Shown here: positions 53,293 to 64,000 of the stretch, one piece after another
Position numbering within the stretch: position 1 is the stretch's first letter
Layout: each line of letters begins with the position of its first letter
Origin: Pseudomonas borbori
GTDB taxonomy: Bacteria; Pseudomonadota; Gammaproteobacteria; Pseudomonadales; Pseudomonadaceae
Direction: 5' to 3'
Length of the DNA stretch: 64,000 bases
Assembly: GCF_900115555.1 (NCBI RefSeq)
Contig: NZ_FOWX01000013.1
Coordinates: forward strand, 1-64,000
The notes under the pieces: model-generated
The model's database searches: none
The model's input: only the letters and a program-made list of their open reading frames with translations
Told to the model about the DNA's origin: nothing
Made by a program: the position numbers and the translations under genes

Positions 53293-54864
53293 CTAGCGGA
53301 CCTGGGCAATCTCGTGCTTGATGCTGGCAAACGTCCGCGGCCAAGGCTTACCTGCCTGCACCTTGTCCGGCAACCCCTTCAACGCAGCCCGAGCAGCCTC
53401 CGGTGTGGCGAAACTACCATAGGTCACGACATACAGTGGCTGGCCTTGATGCTGCTTCTTGAAATAGTGGTACTGCGCTCCGTGCTCACGCACAAAGGCC
53501 TGAGCACTATCCTCCGCGCGCGCACCGAGTATTTGCAGGGTGTAGCGCGAACCTGCCTGAACAGCGTACCAATCATCGACCGCCACCGCCTTCGCCGGTG
53601 CCGCCGCTACTGCTGGCGGCTTCGGTGCAGGCGCCACCACCGGCGCGGGCTGAGCGACCGGCGCCACCGGAGCAGGCGCAGGAGCAGGAGCCACCGGCAC
53701 TACCGGCGAAGCCTGGGCTAGCGAAGCAACCCGCTCATCCACCAGCACACCGACTGAGCCCGAACCGGCAGCATCCGCGATATCCGCCTCCTCGACCCCG
53801 CTCAAGCCAGCAGCTCGAGCCAAGGGCTCACGCATCACCGGCTGCGCCTCGCCAACCAGAGGCAGCGGGACGGGCTGATTGCCACCCTCGAACTCGATTG
53901 CCGGTGCGCCGGTGCCAGCAGCACCGGAGGCAGGAACAGGCGCCTCGACAACAGGTTGCGCGGCCTGATCGAGTGGCAACTGCGTCGTCACAGGCACAGC
54001 CACCGCATCATCCGGACGACCTTGCATCAACCAGGCCGCCAAGACCCCAAGCCCAACCACCGCCAAGGCCAGCAGATGCTTGCGCGGCAGGTTGACTGCA
54101 AAGCCTGCGCGCTTGACGGCACCGCGCTGCACCAGCATGGCCTCGATCAGGGTGTCACGGGCAACCTGGTTGATCGCCCCGGGCCAGCCCGCGGACCGCT
54201 CGTGGATGGCCGCGACCTGCTCATCCGTCAACAACTCGAGCCCCCGCCCCGCGCCTTCCAGGCGCTGCGCCAGATACTCACTCGTTTCATCTTCGCTATA
54301 TGGCTGCAGTTCGATGGCATGGAAGCACTCCTCACCGTCGGCCAGCAGCTCAAGGCGCGCAATCAACTCCGGCTCGGCAAACAGAAACACATGCGGGCGC
54401 CCCTCGCCGTTGCCCGCCGCCAGAGCCAGCAGACTGGCCAGCGCCGCATCGCTCAACTGCTCGGCATCGTCGACCAGCACGTAGACGTCCTGGCCAGTCA
54501 AGGCCAGTTGCCCGACCTGCGCCAGAATCGCCTGCGGCTCTGACTGCTGCACCTGCAGGCCCTGAGCCACCTGACGCAGAATGCCCGCCGTATCGGCTGC
54601 GCCCTGGGCGGACACAACCACGCTGTGCACAGTTTGCTTGTTGGTGCTGGCCACCAGCGCCTGGCGCAGCAGGGTCTTGCCACTCCCCAGGGGACCGCAG
54701 ACCAACAGCAGCAACTGGCTGTAGCGGGCAAGGTGATGCAACTGCCCCAACACCGGCTTGCGCTGGGCCGGAAAGAACTTGAAGCCAGGCACCCGTGCCG
54801 CAAAGGGATCGTGGCTGAATTGGTAGTGATCGAGAAAAGCCTCGTCAGCATGCAAACTGGTCAT
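53293..54864 (-). CDS. AAA ATPase / SPOR-domain protein (DamX-like)
   Basis: A 523-residue protein. An N-terminal ExeA-like AAA domain (about 20-250) has Walker A GPLGSGKT (near 57) and Walker B VYVLVDDAEQ (near 125). One membrane segment (LLALAVVGLGVLAAWL, about 262-278) is followed by a long Pro/Ala/Val-rich linker and a C-terminal SPOR domain (about 435-515, YTLQILGARAEDSAQAFV) that binds denuded septal peptidoglycan. This suits a cell-division role like DamX. The ATG at 54864 overlaps the aroB 3' region; aroB and aroK are upstream in the same orientation, as in other gammaproteobacteria. Confidence 0.88.
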   Translation of the reverse strand: MTSLHADEAFLDHYQFSHDPFAARVPGFKFFPAQRKPVLGQLHHLARYSQLLLLVCGPLGSGKTLLRQALVASTNKQTVHSVVVSAQGAADTAGILRQVAQGLQVQQSEPQAILAQVGQLALTGQDVYVLVDDAEQLSDAALASLLALAAGNGEGRPHVFLFAEPELIARLELLADGEECFHAIELQPYSEDETSEYLAQRLEGAGRGLELLTDEQVAAIHERSAGWPGAINQVARDTLIEAMLVQRGAVKRAGFAVNLPRKHLLALAVVGLGVLAAWLMQGRPDDAVAVPVTTQLPLDQAAQPVVEAPVPASGAAGTGAPAIEFEGGNQPVPLPLVGEAQPVMREPLARAAGLSGVEEADIADAAGSGSVGVLVDERVASLAQASPVVPVAPAPAPAPVAPVAQPAPVVAPAPKPPAVAAAPAKAVAVDDWYAVQAGSRYTLQILGARAEDSAQAFVREHGAQYHYFKKQHQGQPLYVVTYGSFATPEAARAALKGLPDKVQAGKPWPRTFASIKHEIAQVR

Positions 54865-54874
54865 GGGACACTCA

Positions 54875-55978
54875 TTAATGTTCAAGCTGATCCACCAGCG
54901 CCGCGTAATCTACGCTCAGCGTGGCATTCAAAATTTCACGCGGAAACTCACCCGTCACCACCGCCTCGCCGATATGCCGCAACAACACCAGGCGCAACTG
55001 ACCATCGAGCACCTTCTTATCGACCGCCATATGCGCCAAAAAGTGCTCCGGCGTCATGTCTTGCGGCGGCACCACGGGCAAACCCGCCGCCTGAAACAGG
55101 CGAATGCCGCGATTGCGTTCGGCCGGCGAAATCCAGCCCAGGCGCTGCGACATTTCCAGCGCCATCACGGTTCCCGCCGCTACCGCCTCGCCGTGCAACC
55201 AGACGCCATAACCCTGCTGCGTCTCGATGGCGTGACCGAAGGTGTGCCCCAGATTGAGCGTGGCCCGCAGCCCCGACTCCCGCTCATCGGCACCGACAAT
55301 CCGCGCCTTGGCCGCACAGGAGCGTTCGATCGCGGTGGTCAACGCCTCCTGATCGAGCGCCCGCAGTACCGGCATGTGCTGCTCGAGCCAGGACAGAAAA
55401 GGCTCGTCACAGATCAAGCCATACTTGATCACCTCGGCCAGCCCCGCCGACAGCTCGCGCGCCGGTAACGTGACCAGGCTGGTTGTATCGATCAACACGG
55501 CTTGCGGCTGATAGAACGCCCCCACCATGTTTTTCCCGAGCGGGTGATTGATACCGGTCTTGCCTCCCACCGAGGAATCGACCTGGGACAACAAGGTGGT
55601 CGGGATCTGGATGAAATTGACCCCCCGCTGATAACAGGCCGCAGCGAAGCCGGCCATATCACCGACGACCCCGCCGCCCAGCGCGATCACGGTCGTATGC
55701 CGATCGTGTCGTGCGCCGAGCAGACCATCGAAAATTTGCTGCAAGGTTTCCCAGGTTTTGAACGCCTCGCCATCCGGCAAGACGATCGCGCTCACCGCAT
55801 AACCGCCAAGCGCGGCCTTGAGCGCATCCAGGTAGAGCGGCGCAACCGTTTCATTGGTAACGATGGCCACCTGACGACCAATGATATGCGGCGCCAGCAA
55901 ATCCGCACGACGCAACAGATCGGCACCGATATAGATGGGATAGCTGCGCTCGCCGAGATCGACCTGAAGAGTTTGCAT
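54875..55978 (-). CDS. aroB: 3-dehydroquinate synthase AroB
   Basis: A 367-residue enzyme converting DAHP to 3-dehydroquinate in the shikimate pathway, with NAD and a divalent metal. The NAD loop [11 protein letters not shown] is near 101-111, active-site [16 protein letters not shown] near 138-153, and metal ligands are in AEVIKYG and [12 protein letters not shown]. The stop lies 11 bases downstream of the ATG of the following SPOR gene start region (close spacing on the same strand), and aroK is 51 bases upstream. Confidence 0.96.
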   Translation of the reverse strand: MQTLQVDLGERSYPIYIGADLLRRADLLAPHIIGRQVAIVTNETVAPLYLDALKAALGGYAVSAIVLPDGEAFKTWETLQQIFDGLLGARHDRHTTVIALGGGVVGDMAGFAAACYQRGVNFIQIPTTLLSQVDSSVGGKTGINHPLGKNMVGAFYQPQAVLIDTTSLVTLPARELSAGLAEVIKYGLICDEPFLSWLEQHMPVLRALDQEALTTAIERSCAAKARIVGADERESGLRATLNLGHTFGHAIETQQGYGVWLHGEAVAAGTVMALEMSQRLGWISPAERNRGIRLFQAAGLPVVPPQDMTPEHFLAHMAVDKKVLDGQLRLVLLRHIGEAVVTGEFPREILNATLSVDYAALVDQLEH

Positions 55979-56029
55979 GGAGCCCCCGACGTCAAAAGGG
56001 CTCTAGGATAGCGCAGTTCGGCCCTTGCT

Positions 56030-56548
56030 TTAACGGGGAGAAAGCTCTTCGAGGCACTCCAGTATTTCTTGTACAACCAAACGCGGCGGACGCTCATCGG
56101 TCTGCACGATGACATCGGCAATTTCGCGATACAGCGGATCGCGAATCGCCAGCAGATCAGCGAGCACCTTGCCCGGGTCGGCAGTGCGCAACAAGGGACG
56201 ATTACGGTCACGCGAAGTGCGATCGAGCTGCTGCTCGACCGAGGCGTACAGATACACCACACGACCGCCACGCCGCAGTGCGGCACGGTTGTCCGGATGC
56301 AGCACAGCACCGCCGCCGGTGGCCAGCACCAGGCCATCCAATTCGCAGAGATCGGCAATTACCGCCCGCTCGCGCTCGCGAAAGCCCTGCTCACCCTCGA
56401 CATCGAAGATCCACGGAATATCGGCACCGCTGCGCTGCTCGATCTCCTTGTCGGAGTCCTTGAACAGCAACCGCAACTCTTTGGCAAGCAAACGCCCGAT
56501 GGTGCTTTTACCAGCGCCCATCGGGCCTACGAGGATTACATTACGCAC
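56030..56548 (-). CDS. aroK: Shikimate kinase AroK
   Basis: A 172-residue P-loop kinase starting [19 protein letters not shown], with Walker A at 8-16. [11 protein letters not shown] (near 32) and ATGGGAVL (near 76) bind shikimate, and the lid contains the Arg-rich RDRNRPLLR segment. It phosphorylates shikimate at O3. It starts right after pilQ (stop at 56553) on the same strand, so readthrough from the pil operon into aroKB is likely. Confidence 0.95.
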   Translation of the reverse strand: MRNVILVGPMGAGKSTIGRLLAKELRLLFKDSDKEIEQRSGADIPWIFDVEGEQGFRERERAVIADLCELDGLVLATGGGAVLHPDNRAALRRGGRVVYLYASVEQQLDRTSRDRNRPLLRTADPGKVLADLLAIRDPLYREIADVIVQTDERPPRLVVQEILECLEELSPR

Positions 56549-56552
56549 AGGG

Positions 56553-58745
56553 TCAACGGCTCACAGCAATGGCCTGGTTGTTCATGATACGCGGGGTGAT
56601 GAAGACCAGCAGCTCGGATTTTCTATCCTGTACCACATCACGCCGGAACAAACGCCCCAAGAAAGGCACGTCACCCAAGAAGGGAACCTTATCGACCGAC
56701 TTGGCTTGCGTATTGGAGAACACCCCACCGATCACGATGGTTTCTCCATCAGCCACCAGAACCTTGGCGTTGACCTCATTTTTGTTAATCGCGGGAACCC
56801 CACCGGTAGACGCCGTGACAGAGAAATCCGGTGCATCTTTGGTGACCTTGACTTCCATAATGATGCGATTGTCTGGAGTAATCTGCGGCGTCACTTCCAA
56901 CGACAAGGCCGCCTCTTTAAATGAGGTACTGGTGGCTCCACTTGAGCTCGCCTCCTGATAAGGCACCTCAGTACCCTTCAGGATCTTCGCAGTTTCTTTG
57001 TCGGCGGTAACCACCTTAGGCTGGGAAACCACCTCACCGGAACCTGTTTTCTCCATCGCGCTTAGCTGCAGATCGAGAAGAACGTTATCGGTAATGAAAC
57101 CGATACCGATGCCCGAGGTGCCAGCAACGCCCAGATCGACGAAAGGAGAGTTCGCGGGAACCTCGGGAATACCCCGGAAACGACCCACGTTGCGCGACGG
57201 GATGAAATCGTCGTCCCCTGGCTTGCCATTTGCATCGGGATCGTCCGCAATCCCCAACTGACCATTCTTGCCCCAGGCGCTCCACTTATCACCAGCCCAG
57301 AAGTTGCCACCCCATCGCACGCCCAGCGCTTTATCGTAGTCGACGTTGGCCTCGACAATCCGCGCCTCGATCATCACCTGACGCACAGCCACATCCAACT
57401 GCACCACGATCCGACGCAATTCATCCAGGCGATCCTGGGTCTGGTAGGCAATGATGCTGTTGGTTCTGTCGTCCACCGTGATAGAACCACGCTCGTCGGC
57501 ACGGCCTTCGGCGCTGGTGACCGACTGGAACAACTTGGCCATGTCGCTGGCCTTGGCGTAGTTCACCTGAATCAGTTCGCGACGCAGCGGCGCCAGTTCG
57601 GCGATCTGCTTCTGCGACTCGAGCTCCTGACGCTCACGCGCGGCAATTTCATCGGCCGGCGCCACCAACAGCACATTGCCCACCATGCGCTTGTCCAGGC
57701 CCTTGGTTTTCAGCACCAGGTCCAGCGCCTGATCCCAAGGTACATTCTGCAAGCGCAAGGTTATGTTGCCGCGCACCGTGTCGCTGGCCACCAGGTTCAG
57801 ATCGGTGAAGTCTGCAATCAACTGCAACACCGAGCGGACATCGATGTCCTGGAAGTTCAACGACAATTTTTCGCCACTGTAAGCGAAACGCTCGCTTTTC
57901 CGCGTCTCGACTTCATCCTGGGTCAACGGCTTGATGCTGAGCGTGAGCTTGTTGTCGGTTTGATAGGCCAGGTAATCATAGAAGCCGGTCGGCTCAATCA
58001 CTATACTCGCCTTGTCGGCCGAACCCGTTGCGCTGACGAACTGTACCGGCGTGGCAAAGTCCTTGACGTCCAGGCGAACCCGCAGCGCCTCAGGCAACTG
58101 AGTCTTGGCGAAGTCCAGACGAATCTTGCCGCCCTGCTCCTGAATGTCGGGGCTTACCGATGCATCCGACAGGGTAATGACCACATTACCCTCGCCTTGC
58201 TCGCCCCGCTGGAAATCGATGTTGCTAATGGCCTTGCCCTGTGCGGCATAGCTCTTTGCTGGCGCGGCGGTGCTGACAACTGGCGCGGCAGTCGCCGGCC
58301 GAACTGACGCGGTGCTGGACGCCCCCTCGCCAATGACGACATAAAGGTTGTTGCCATCGACCCGCGTATTGTAGGGCGCCAGGCTGGTCAGATTGATGAT
58401 CAGCCGAGTTCGGTCCTTGGCTTCGACCACTGTGACACTGCGTGCATTACCCACGCCCAGCTCTCGGTTCTTTGCGCCCAATTGGCTGGAAACACCCGGA
58501 AAGTCCAGGGCAATACGTGCCGGCTGCTCGATCGTATAGCCACGCGGAGCAGGTACCGACTCATCAAACGTCAACTTCAACTCGACGCGGTCGCCTGGCA
58601 ACGCAGCAACATCCAGCGCCTGCAAGTCAGCGGCCAACAATGCCGGCGATAGCAACAGCGCCAATAGAGAGATACCTAGATGCGATAAGGAGCTATTCAT
58701 TCTCGGGTTCCGTTGGGCAGACCGGTTATTTTTTTTCATGATCAT
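56553..58745 (-). CDS. pilQ: Type IV pilus secretin PilQ
   Basis: The outer-membrane secretin through which the type IV pilus passes. From the ATG at 58745 it has 730 residues; from the ATG at 58700 ([25 protein letters not shown]) it has 715, close to the P. aeruginosa form and giving a standard signal peptide. Two AMIN-type peptidoglycan-binding domains lie at about 40-150 and 175-285. Secretin N-domains follow (about 300-470), then the secretin core (about 500-725) ending in [10 protein letters not shown]. The 58745 start is adjacent to the pilP stop. It is the last gene of pilMNOPQ. Confidence 0.95.
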   Translation of the reverse strand: MIMKKNNRSAQRNPRMNSSLSHLGISLLALLLSPALLAADLQALDVAALPGDRVELKLTFDESVPAPRGYTIEQPARIALDFPGVSSQLGAKNRELGVGNARSVTVVEAKDRTRLIINLTSLAPYNTRVDGNNLYVVIGEGASSTASVRPATAAPVVSTAAPAKSYAAQGKAISNIDFQRGEQGEGNVVITLSDASVSPDIQEQGGKIRLDFAKTQLPEALRVRLDVKDFATPVQFVSATGSADKASIVIEPTGFYDYLAYQTDNKLTLSIKPLTQDEVETRKSERFAYSGEKLSLNFQDIDVRSVLQLIADFTDLNLVASDTVRGNITLRLQNVPWDQALDLVLKTKGLDKRMVGNVLLVAPADEIAARERQELESQKQIAELAPLRRELIQVNYAKASDMAKLFQSVTSAEGRADERGSITVDDRTNSIIAYQTQDRLDELRRIVVQLDVAVRQVMIEARIVEANVDYDKALGVRWGGNFWAGDKWSAWGKNGQLGIADDPDANGKPGDDDFIPSRNVGRFRGIPEVPANSPFVDLGVAGTSGIGIGFITDNVLLDLQLSAMEKTGSGEVVSQPKVVTADKETAKILKGTEVPYQEASSSGATSTSFKEAALSLEVTPQITPDNRIIMEVKVTKDAPDFSVTASTGGVPAINKNEVNAKVLVADGETIVIGGVFSNTQAKSVDKVPFLGDVPFLGRLFRRDVVQDRKSELLVFITPRIMNNQAIAVSR

Positions 58746-59273
58746 TCAAGAGCGCTCCTTGAGCGAGAGGCTGCGCGGCCGCTCGAGCCAGCCGCCTTCA
58801 CCGTCTGGAACGATCTCAACCACTTCGATTTTTGCTTCATCTATCGCCAGGATGCGGCCGTAATTTCGGCCTAAATAATCCCCCACCTTGACGCGATGAA
58901 CCCCGCCGGCTCCATTCACCAAAGCAAAAACACCGTTTGCATTGGCAAGCGTGCCGACCATCTCGAAGACCTCGATATTGAACCCCTCGAGGAACTGCTT
59001 GACCCGCGCTTCATCCGGCTTGATTTCCTGCGTGCCTTTTTGACGGCGCACCATGTCAATTTTGACCGGCGGCTGGAATGGGCTGCGCAGGGAAGAGGCT
59101 CCGTAGGTGAATGCTTCATAGGGTTGAAATTTTGGCAACGGCTCGATAGCGCCTTTCGGCCTGGCGCGAACCTCATCCATGAATGACTGCAGATCGGAAA
59201 AGTCGCCCCCCGAACCACAGCCCTGCAGAAACGAGAATAAACAGATAGATACTGTCAAACGAAGAGTCTTCAT
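58746..59273 (-). CDS. pilP: Type IV pilus assembly lipoprotein PilP
   Basis: A 175-residue inner-membrane lipoprotein. The lipobox FLQGC gives the acylated C19. The C-terminal beta domain (about 85-170, including GVHRVKVGDYLGRNYGRI) is the part that contacts the PilQ N-domains; the unstructured N-terminal half binds the PilN/PilO dimer. Its ATG overlaps the pilO stop as ATGA. Confidence 0.95.
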   Translation of the reverse strand: MKTLRLTVSICLFSFLQGCGSGGDFSDLQSFMDEVRARPKGAIEPLPKFQPYEAFTYGASSLRSPFQPPVKIDMVRRQKGTQEIKPDEARVKQFLEGFNIEVFEMVGTLANANGVFALVNGAGGVHRVKVGDYLGRNYGRILAIDEAKIEVVEIVPDGEGGWLERPRSLSLKERS

Positions 59274-59893
59274 TTATCCATCCCTTTATCGTTATAACGG
59301 TATGTCTTCGCCATAACGCTCATCCGAATGACAGAAGCGCTCTCCGTGCCAACCGGCTTAGTGTCGAAGTCATGCAAGGTCACAATTCGCGGAAGACTGG
59401 CAACACCACTGACAAAGGTTGCCAAGTCATGATAGCCACCCACCACAACCACCTGAATGGGTAGTTCTATATAAAATGGCTGTGTCACTTCGGGCAGCAA
59501 CTTGATCTCTTCGAACTCAAGACCGCTGCCCAGCCCGGTACGGGTAATATCCTCCAGCAGACCAGGCACTTCGGTATCACTCGGCAATTGCCGCAAGAGC
59601 GCGCCAAAGGAAACTTCCATCTCCTGCATCTGTTCCTTATAGGCCTCCAAATTAGCGGCCTGGAACGCCTTGCTGGAAAACTGCTGCTTGAGGGTTTGCT
59701 CCTCTGCCTGCGCGAGCTCCAGACTAGCCTGCAAGTCCTTCAGGTGAAAATTGTAGCCAAGCGCCAGCACCAGCACAAAAAACAGAACAAAGACAACACC
59801 CTTGATGACGGCTGGCCATGAGCCAATATTATTCAGATCAAGATTACCAAGTTCGATCTTGCGCAAGTTCTCGATGGATTCAGCCAGGCTCAT
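59270..59893 (-). CDS. pilO: Type IV pilus alignment protein PilO
   Basis: A 207-residue bitopic protein with one membrane segment (VIKGVVFVLFFVLVLALGY, about 29-47), a coiled coil (about 50-95) and a C-terminal ferredoxin-like periplasmic domain. It forms a heterodimer with PilN that links cytoplasmic PilM to PilP and PilQ. It overlaps both neighbouring genes by four bases. Confidence 0.95.
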   Translation of the reverse strand: MSLAESIENLRKIELGNLDLNNIGSWPAVIKGVVFVLFFVLVLALGYNFHLKDLQASLELAQAEEQTLKQQFSSKAFQAANLEAYKEQMQEMEVSFGALLRQLPSDTEVPGLLEDITRTGLGSGLEFEEIKLLPEVTQPFYIELPIQVVVVGGYHDLATFVSGVASLPRIVTLHDFDTKPVGTESASVIRMSVMAKTYRYNDKGMDK

Positions 59894-60464
59894 TTTTCAT
59901 CACCCTCTACCGGCTCAACACCAGGCTGCGTTTGTTTAACCGTCAACTGGAATACATTGGCCTGATCCAGAGCCCCCGCCGTGGTCGCTTTAACTTGCGT
60001 CAAGTTAGGCGCATCCAGCCAATCGGAGGCATCCAGGTTACGCATCAAATTCGACACCCGATTGTTGGACTCGGCCGCCCCGACAATAGCGATATTCTTG
60101 CCCGTCATTTTGACGCTATTGAAATACACACCATCCGGCAAGGTCCGCACCAACTGGTCGAATACCCGGCCAATGATCGGCCTGTTGCCCTGCAGATCCT
60201 GAATAATCTTCATGCGCTCGAGCAACTGCTGGCGGCGGGTTTTCAGTTCGCTGATTTCCTTGATCCGCGCATCCAGCACGGCAATTTCTTTACGCACGAA
60301 CTGGTTGCGCGCGTTTTGCTGCTCGATTGCCCCATTCAGATACTGGTCCCCGAGGAACACCGCACCGGCCGCGACCACCAGGACACCGGCGAGCGTCACC
60401 AGAAAGCGCTGCTTGCGCTCCTCGCGTAACTGCTCGCGCCATGGAAGAAGGTTAATCCGCGCCA

Positions 60465-60465
<1 letters not shown>
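59890..60465 (-). CDS. pilN: Type IV pilus assembly protein PilN
   Basis: A 191-residue bitopic protein. The cytoplasmic N-terminus carries the conserved INLLPWREQ motif (residues 4-12) that docks into PilM. A membrane segment (FLVTLAGVLVVAAGAVFLG, about 21-39), a coiled coil and a periplasmic ferredoxin-like domain follow. Its ATG overlaps the pilM stop as TAATG, and its stop overlaps pilO. Confidence 0.95.
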
Positions 60466-61556
<1,091 letters not shown>

Positions 61557-61611
61557 TTACGGACTATTTATGTTTTTTCACATTAAATAACAGTCTTGAC
61601 AGAAGCGCAAA

Positions 61612-61641
61612 TGGATACCCGGGAAAAAAACTGCTTATAAT
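61612..61641 (+). promoter_or_regulatory. Candidate sigma-70 promoter of ponA
   Basis: A perfect TATAAT at 61636-61641 with TGGATA (61612-61617, 4 of 6 matches to TTGACA) 18 bases upstream. It lies 72 bases before the ponA ATG in the pilM-ponA divergent gap. A perfect TTGACA at 61596 is 34 bases from the -10 and cannot pair with it. Confidence 0.5.
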
Positions 61642-61713
61642 GTGACCAGTTTTTCCCTTTTAGCATTGCCTTCCGCTTAACTCATTCTTTTATCTGGAAA
61701 TCCAAAAATCTTG

Positions 61714-64000
61714 ATGCGTTTGCTGAAGTTCATCTGCTGGTCTGGTGTCGCCACTTTTTGTGCGCTGCTACTCAGTCTGAGTGGCGCCTTTCTTTATCTC
61801 AGCCCCAGCCTGCCATCCGTTGAGTCGTTGCGCAGCATCCAGCTGCAGATTCCCCTGCGGGTATACAGCAGCGACGCCAAGCTGATCGCGGAATTTGGCG
61901 AAATGCGCCGTTCGCCGATCAAATTCGACGACATCCCCCCTGACTTCATCGGCGCCCTGCTTGCCGCCGAAGACGACAACTTTGCCAATCATTATGGCGT
62001 CGACCTTACCAGCTTGATGCGCGCTGCCACGCAAATATTGAAAAGCGGGCACATCCAGACCGGCGGCAGCACCATCACCATGCAAGTGGCGAAGAATTTC
62101 TTCCTGACCAGCGAGCGAAGCTTCTCGCGCAAGATCAATGAGATCCTCCTTGCGCTGCAGATCGAGCGCGAATTGAGCAAGGATGAAATTCTCGAACTCT
62201 ATGTCAACAAGATCTATCTCGGCCACCGCGCTTACGGAATCGAAGCCGCCGCCCAAGTCTATTACGGTAAATCGATCAACGAGCTCAGCCTGGCCCAGCT
62301 GGCGATGATTGCAGGACTGCCGAAAGCGCCTTCACGCTTCAACCCGCTGACCAACCCCACCCGGGCCAAAGAGCGCCGCGACTGGATCCTCGGGCGCATG
62401 CACATGCTCGGCAGGATCGACCAGCAGCGCTATGAAGCCGCCCTGGCCGAGCCTGGCGACGCCAGCCATCACGCACCGAGCCCCGAAGTCACCGCCCCCT
62501 ATATAGCGGAAATGGTCCGCGCGGAAATGGTCGGCCGCTACGGCAGCGAGGCCTACACCGAAGGTTTCAACGTCACCACCACCGTCCCGAGCGACTTGCA
62601 AAACGCGGCCAACAGCGCTGTTCGCGAAGGTTTGATCACCTATGATCAGCGCCATGGCTATCGCGGCCCGATACGCCGCCTGCCCGACATGGACAAAGCA
62701 GCCTGGTTGAGCGAGCTGAACAAGCAAAGCTCGCTGGGCGGTCTTGAGCCGGCGATCGTCAGCCAAATCGAAAAAAGCGGCATCCTTGTGCTGTTGCGTA
62801 GCGGCGTGGAAGAAGCGGTCGCCTGGGACAGCATGAAGTGGGCGCGGCCCTTCCTCAACACCAACAGCCTCGGGCCCCGCCCGCAGCAACCAGGCGATGT
62901 CGTCCAGACTGGCGACCTGATTCGCGTGCAACGGCACAACGATGGCAGCCTGCGCTTCGTCCAGCTCCCGCAGGCGCAAAGCGCCCTGGTTTCACTTGAC
63001 CCACACACTGGCGCGATCCGCGCACTGGTCGGCGGCTTCTCGTTCGAACAGAGCAACTATAACCGCGCAGCGCAAGCCAAGCGCCAGCCAGGCTCCAGCT
63101 TCAAGCCCTTCATCTACAGCGCCGCACTGGACCGTGGCTACACCGCCGCGAGTCTGGTGAACGATGCCCCGATCGTGTTCGTCGACGAGTACCTCGACCA
63201 GGGCTGGCGGCCAAAAAACGACAACAATACCTTTCTTGGCCCGATCCGGTTGCGCGAAGCTCTGTATAAATCACGCAATCTGGTGTCGATCCGCCTGTTG
63301 CAAGCCATCGGTATCGACTACGCCCTGGACTATATAAGCCGCTTTGGCTTCGACAAGCAGGACCTACCGCGCAACCTGTCCTTGGCACTCGGCACCGCCA
63401 ACCTGACGCCACTGGAAGTGGCCGGCGGCTGGGCAGCATTCGCCAACGGCGGTTATAAAACCCAGCCTTACCTGATCGAGCGTATCGACAGTCGCTACGG
63501 TGAACCGCTGTATATCGCCAACCCGGCAAGCACCCCGAGGGCCGTCAGCGCCGCAACCGCCGATGAAATCGATGCAGTAGCCGCCACCAGCAGCCGCGAA
63601 ATCGCCCCCGAGCAGGTGCCGACCGGCGAACCTGTGGCTGCCGAACGCATCATCGACGAACGCACCGCCTATATCATGACCAGCATGCTGCAGGACGTGA
63701 TCAAGCGCGGCACCGGGCGCAGAGCCATGGCCCTGGGGCGCAATGACCTGGCGGGGAAAACCGGCACCACCAACGAATCCAAGGACAGCTGGTTCTCCGG
63801 CTACAACGCCGATTACGTGACCACCGTCTGGGCTGGCTTCGATCAACCGGAAAGTCTCGGCAAACATGAGTATGGCGGCACCGTCGCTCTGCCGATCTGG
63901 ATGAGTTACATGGCCAGCGCCCTCAAAGACAACCCCAGCCATGCCCCTGTCGAACCCAAAGGCCTGCTGACCCTGCGCATCGACCCCTATAGCGGCCGCG
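61714..64000 (+). CDS. ponA: Penicillin-binding protein 1A (PonA/MrcA), C-terminus beyond window
   Basis: The frame is open from the ATG at 61714 (MRLLKFICWSGV) to the right edge, 762 codons of a protein usually somewhat over 800 residues. A membrane anchor (about 8-29) precedes the GT51 glycosyltransferase with catalytic E86 in AAEDDNF and the GGSTITMQVAKN motif. The transpeptidase domain has SxxK at S461 (GSSFKPF), SxN at S520 (SRN) and KTG at 682-684. It polymerises and cross-links peptidoglycan in the periplasm. It is divergent from pilMNOPQ, the standard arrangement in gammaproteobacteria with type IV pili. Confidence 0.96.
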   Translation, partial: MRLLKFICWSGVATFCALLLSLSGAFLYLSPSLPSVESLRSIQLQIPLRVYSSDAKLIAEFGEMRRSPIKFDDIPPDFIGALLAAEDDNFANHYGVDLTSLMRAATQILKSGHIQTGGSTITMQVAKNFFLTSERSFSRKINEILLALQIERELSKDEILELYVNKIYLGHRAYGIEAAAQVYYGKSINELSLAQLAMIAGLPKAPSRFNPLTNPTRAKERRDWILGRMHMLGRIDQQRYEAALAEPGDASHHAPSPEVTAPYIAEMVRAEMVGRYGSEAYTEGFNVTTTVPSDLQNAANSAVREGLITYDQRHGYRGPIRRLPDMDKAAWLSELNKQSSLGGLEPAIVSQIEKSGILVLLRSGVEEAVAWDSMKWARPFLNTNSLGPRPQQPGDVVQTGDLIRVQRHNDGSLRFVQLPQAQSALVSLDPHTGAIRALVGGFSFEQSNYNRAAQAKRQPGSSFKPFIYSAALDRGYTAASLVNDAPIVFVDEYLDQGWRPKNDNNTFLGPIRLREALYKSRNLVSIRLLQAIGIDYALDYISRFGFDKQDLPRNLSLALGTANLTPLEVAGGWAAFANGGYKTQPYLIERIDSRYGEPLYIANPASTPRAVSAATADEIDAVAATSSREIAPEQVPTGEPVAAERIIDERTAYIMTSMLQDVIKRGTGRRAMALGRNDLAGKTGTTNESKDSWFSGYNADYVTTVWAGFDQPESLGKHEYGGTVALPIWMSYMASALKDNPSHAPVEPKGLLTLRIDPYSGR

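Noticed and set aside
61596..61641. Perfect TTGACA and perfect TATAAT upstream of ponA as one promoter
   Set aside because: The spacing is 34 bases, too long for sigma-70; the -10 was paired with TGGATA instead.

Overview
The window is a high-G+C gammaproteobacterial chromosome segment that reads as a Pseudomonas-group genome. The evidence is gene order. From left to right it carries the lipopolysaccharide (LPS) inner-core cluster waaF-waaC-waaG-waaP-wapP-wapQ-kinase-carbamoyltransferase, then ilvE, glnE, aceEF, dipA, msrA, rlmJ, an acyl-CoA dehydrogenase, nhaP2, an MscK-like channel, selO, metY, hemE, gltBD, a SPOR-domain ATPase, aroKB, pilMNOPQ and ponA. As far as I recall, this is essentially the order of the P. 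aeruginosa PA5004-PA5045 region. No rRNA, tRNA, CRISPR array, prophage or integron was seen.

Layout. 1-1.3 kb is the 5' end of an IS21-family insertion sequence that runs off the left edge. It has inserted next to, and apparently cut the front off, a hexapeptide-repeat acetyltransferase gene. 1.8-13.6 kb is one minus-strand LPS core block: three glycosyltransferases, an O-carbamoyltransferase, four WaaP/InaA-like kinase genes (five kinase-like domains), and the glucosyl- and heptosyltransferases WaaG, WaaC and WaaF. Its genes overlap by 4-11 bases or nearly touch, as expected of an operon. ilvE and glnE follow on the same strand. 17.9-22.2 kb is the divergent pyruvate dehydrogenase operon aceEF, with two HexR-like palindromes upstream and a strong terminator. 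22.4-32.1 kb is a mixed set: a DUF3775 protein, a secreted protein of unknown function, DipA, MsrA, RlmJ, a LysR regulator divergent from an MFS transporter plus a tautomerase, and an acyl-CoA dehydrogenase. 32.3-44.8 kb carries membrane transport and stress genes on the plus strand: NhaP2, an MscK-like channel, SelO, a DASS-type permease, MetY, TrxC, a thioesterase and a universal stress protein. 44.9-61.5 kb is on the minus strand: an orphan ParA ATPase, hemE, gltDB, the SPOR protein, aroBK, and the type IV pilus inner-membrane/secretin operon pilMNOPQ. The divergent ponA (penicillin-binding protein 1A) runs off the right edge.

Most genes are core metabolism and envelope housekeeping: LPS core assembly and phosphorylation, peptidoglycan synthesis, type IV pili, nitrogen assimilation (GlnE, GltBD), pyruvate oxidation, and heme and aromatic amino-acid synthesis. 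The less ordinary features are mostly non-coding. They are a 199-bp inverted-repeat element with TA flanks (MITE-like), four copies of a paired-palindrome intergenic repeat, a hairpin that sequesters the trxC ribosome-binding site, a perfect LysR-type palindrome, and a 45-base near-perfect terminator hairpin. I did not find an unmistakably new multi-gene system. All calls are from reading the sequence and remembered family features, with no database search.
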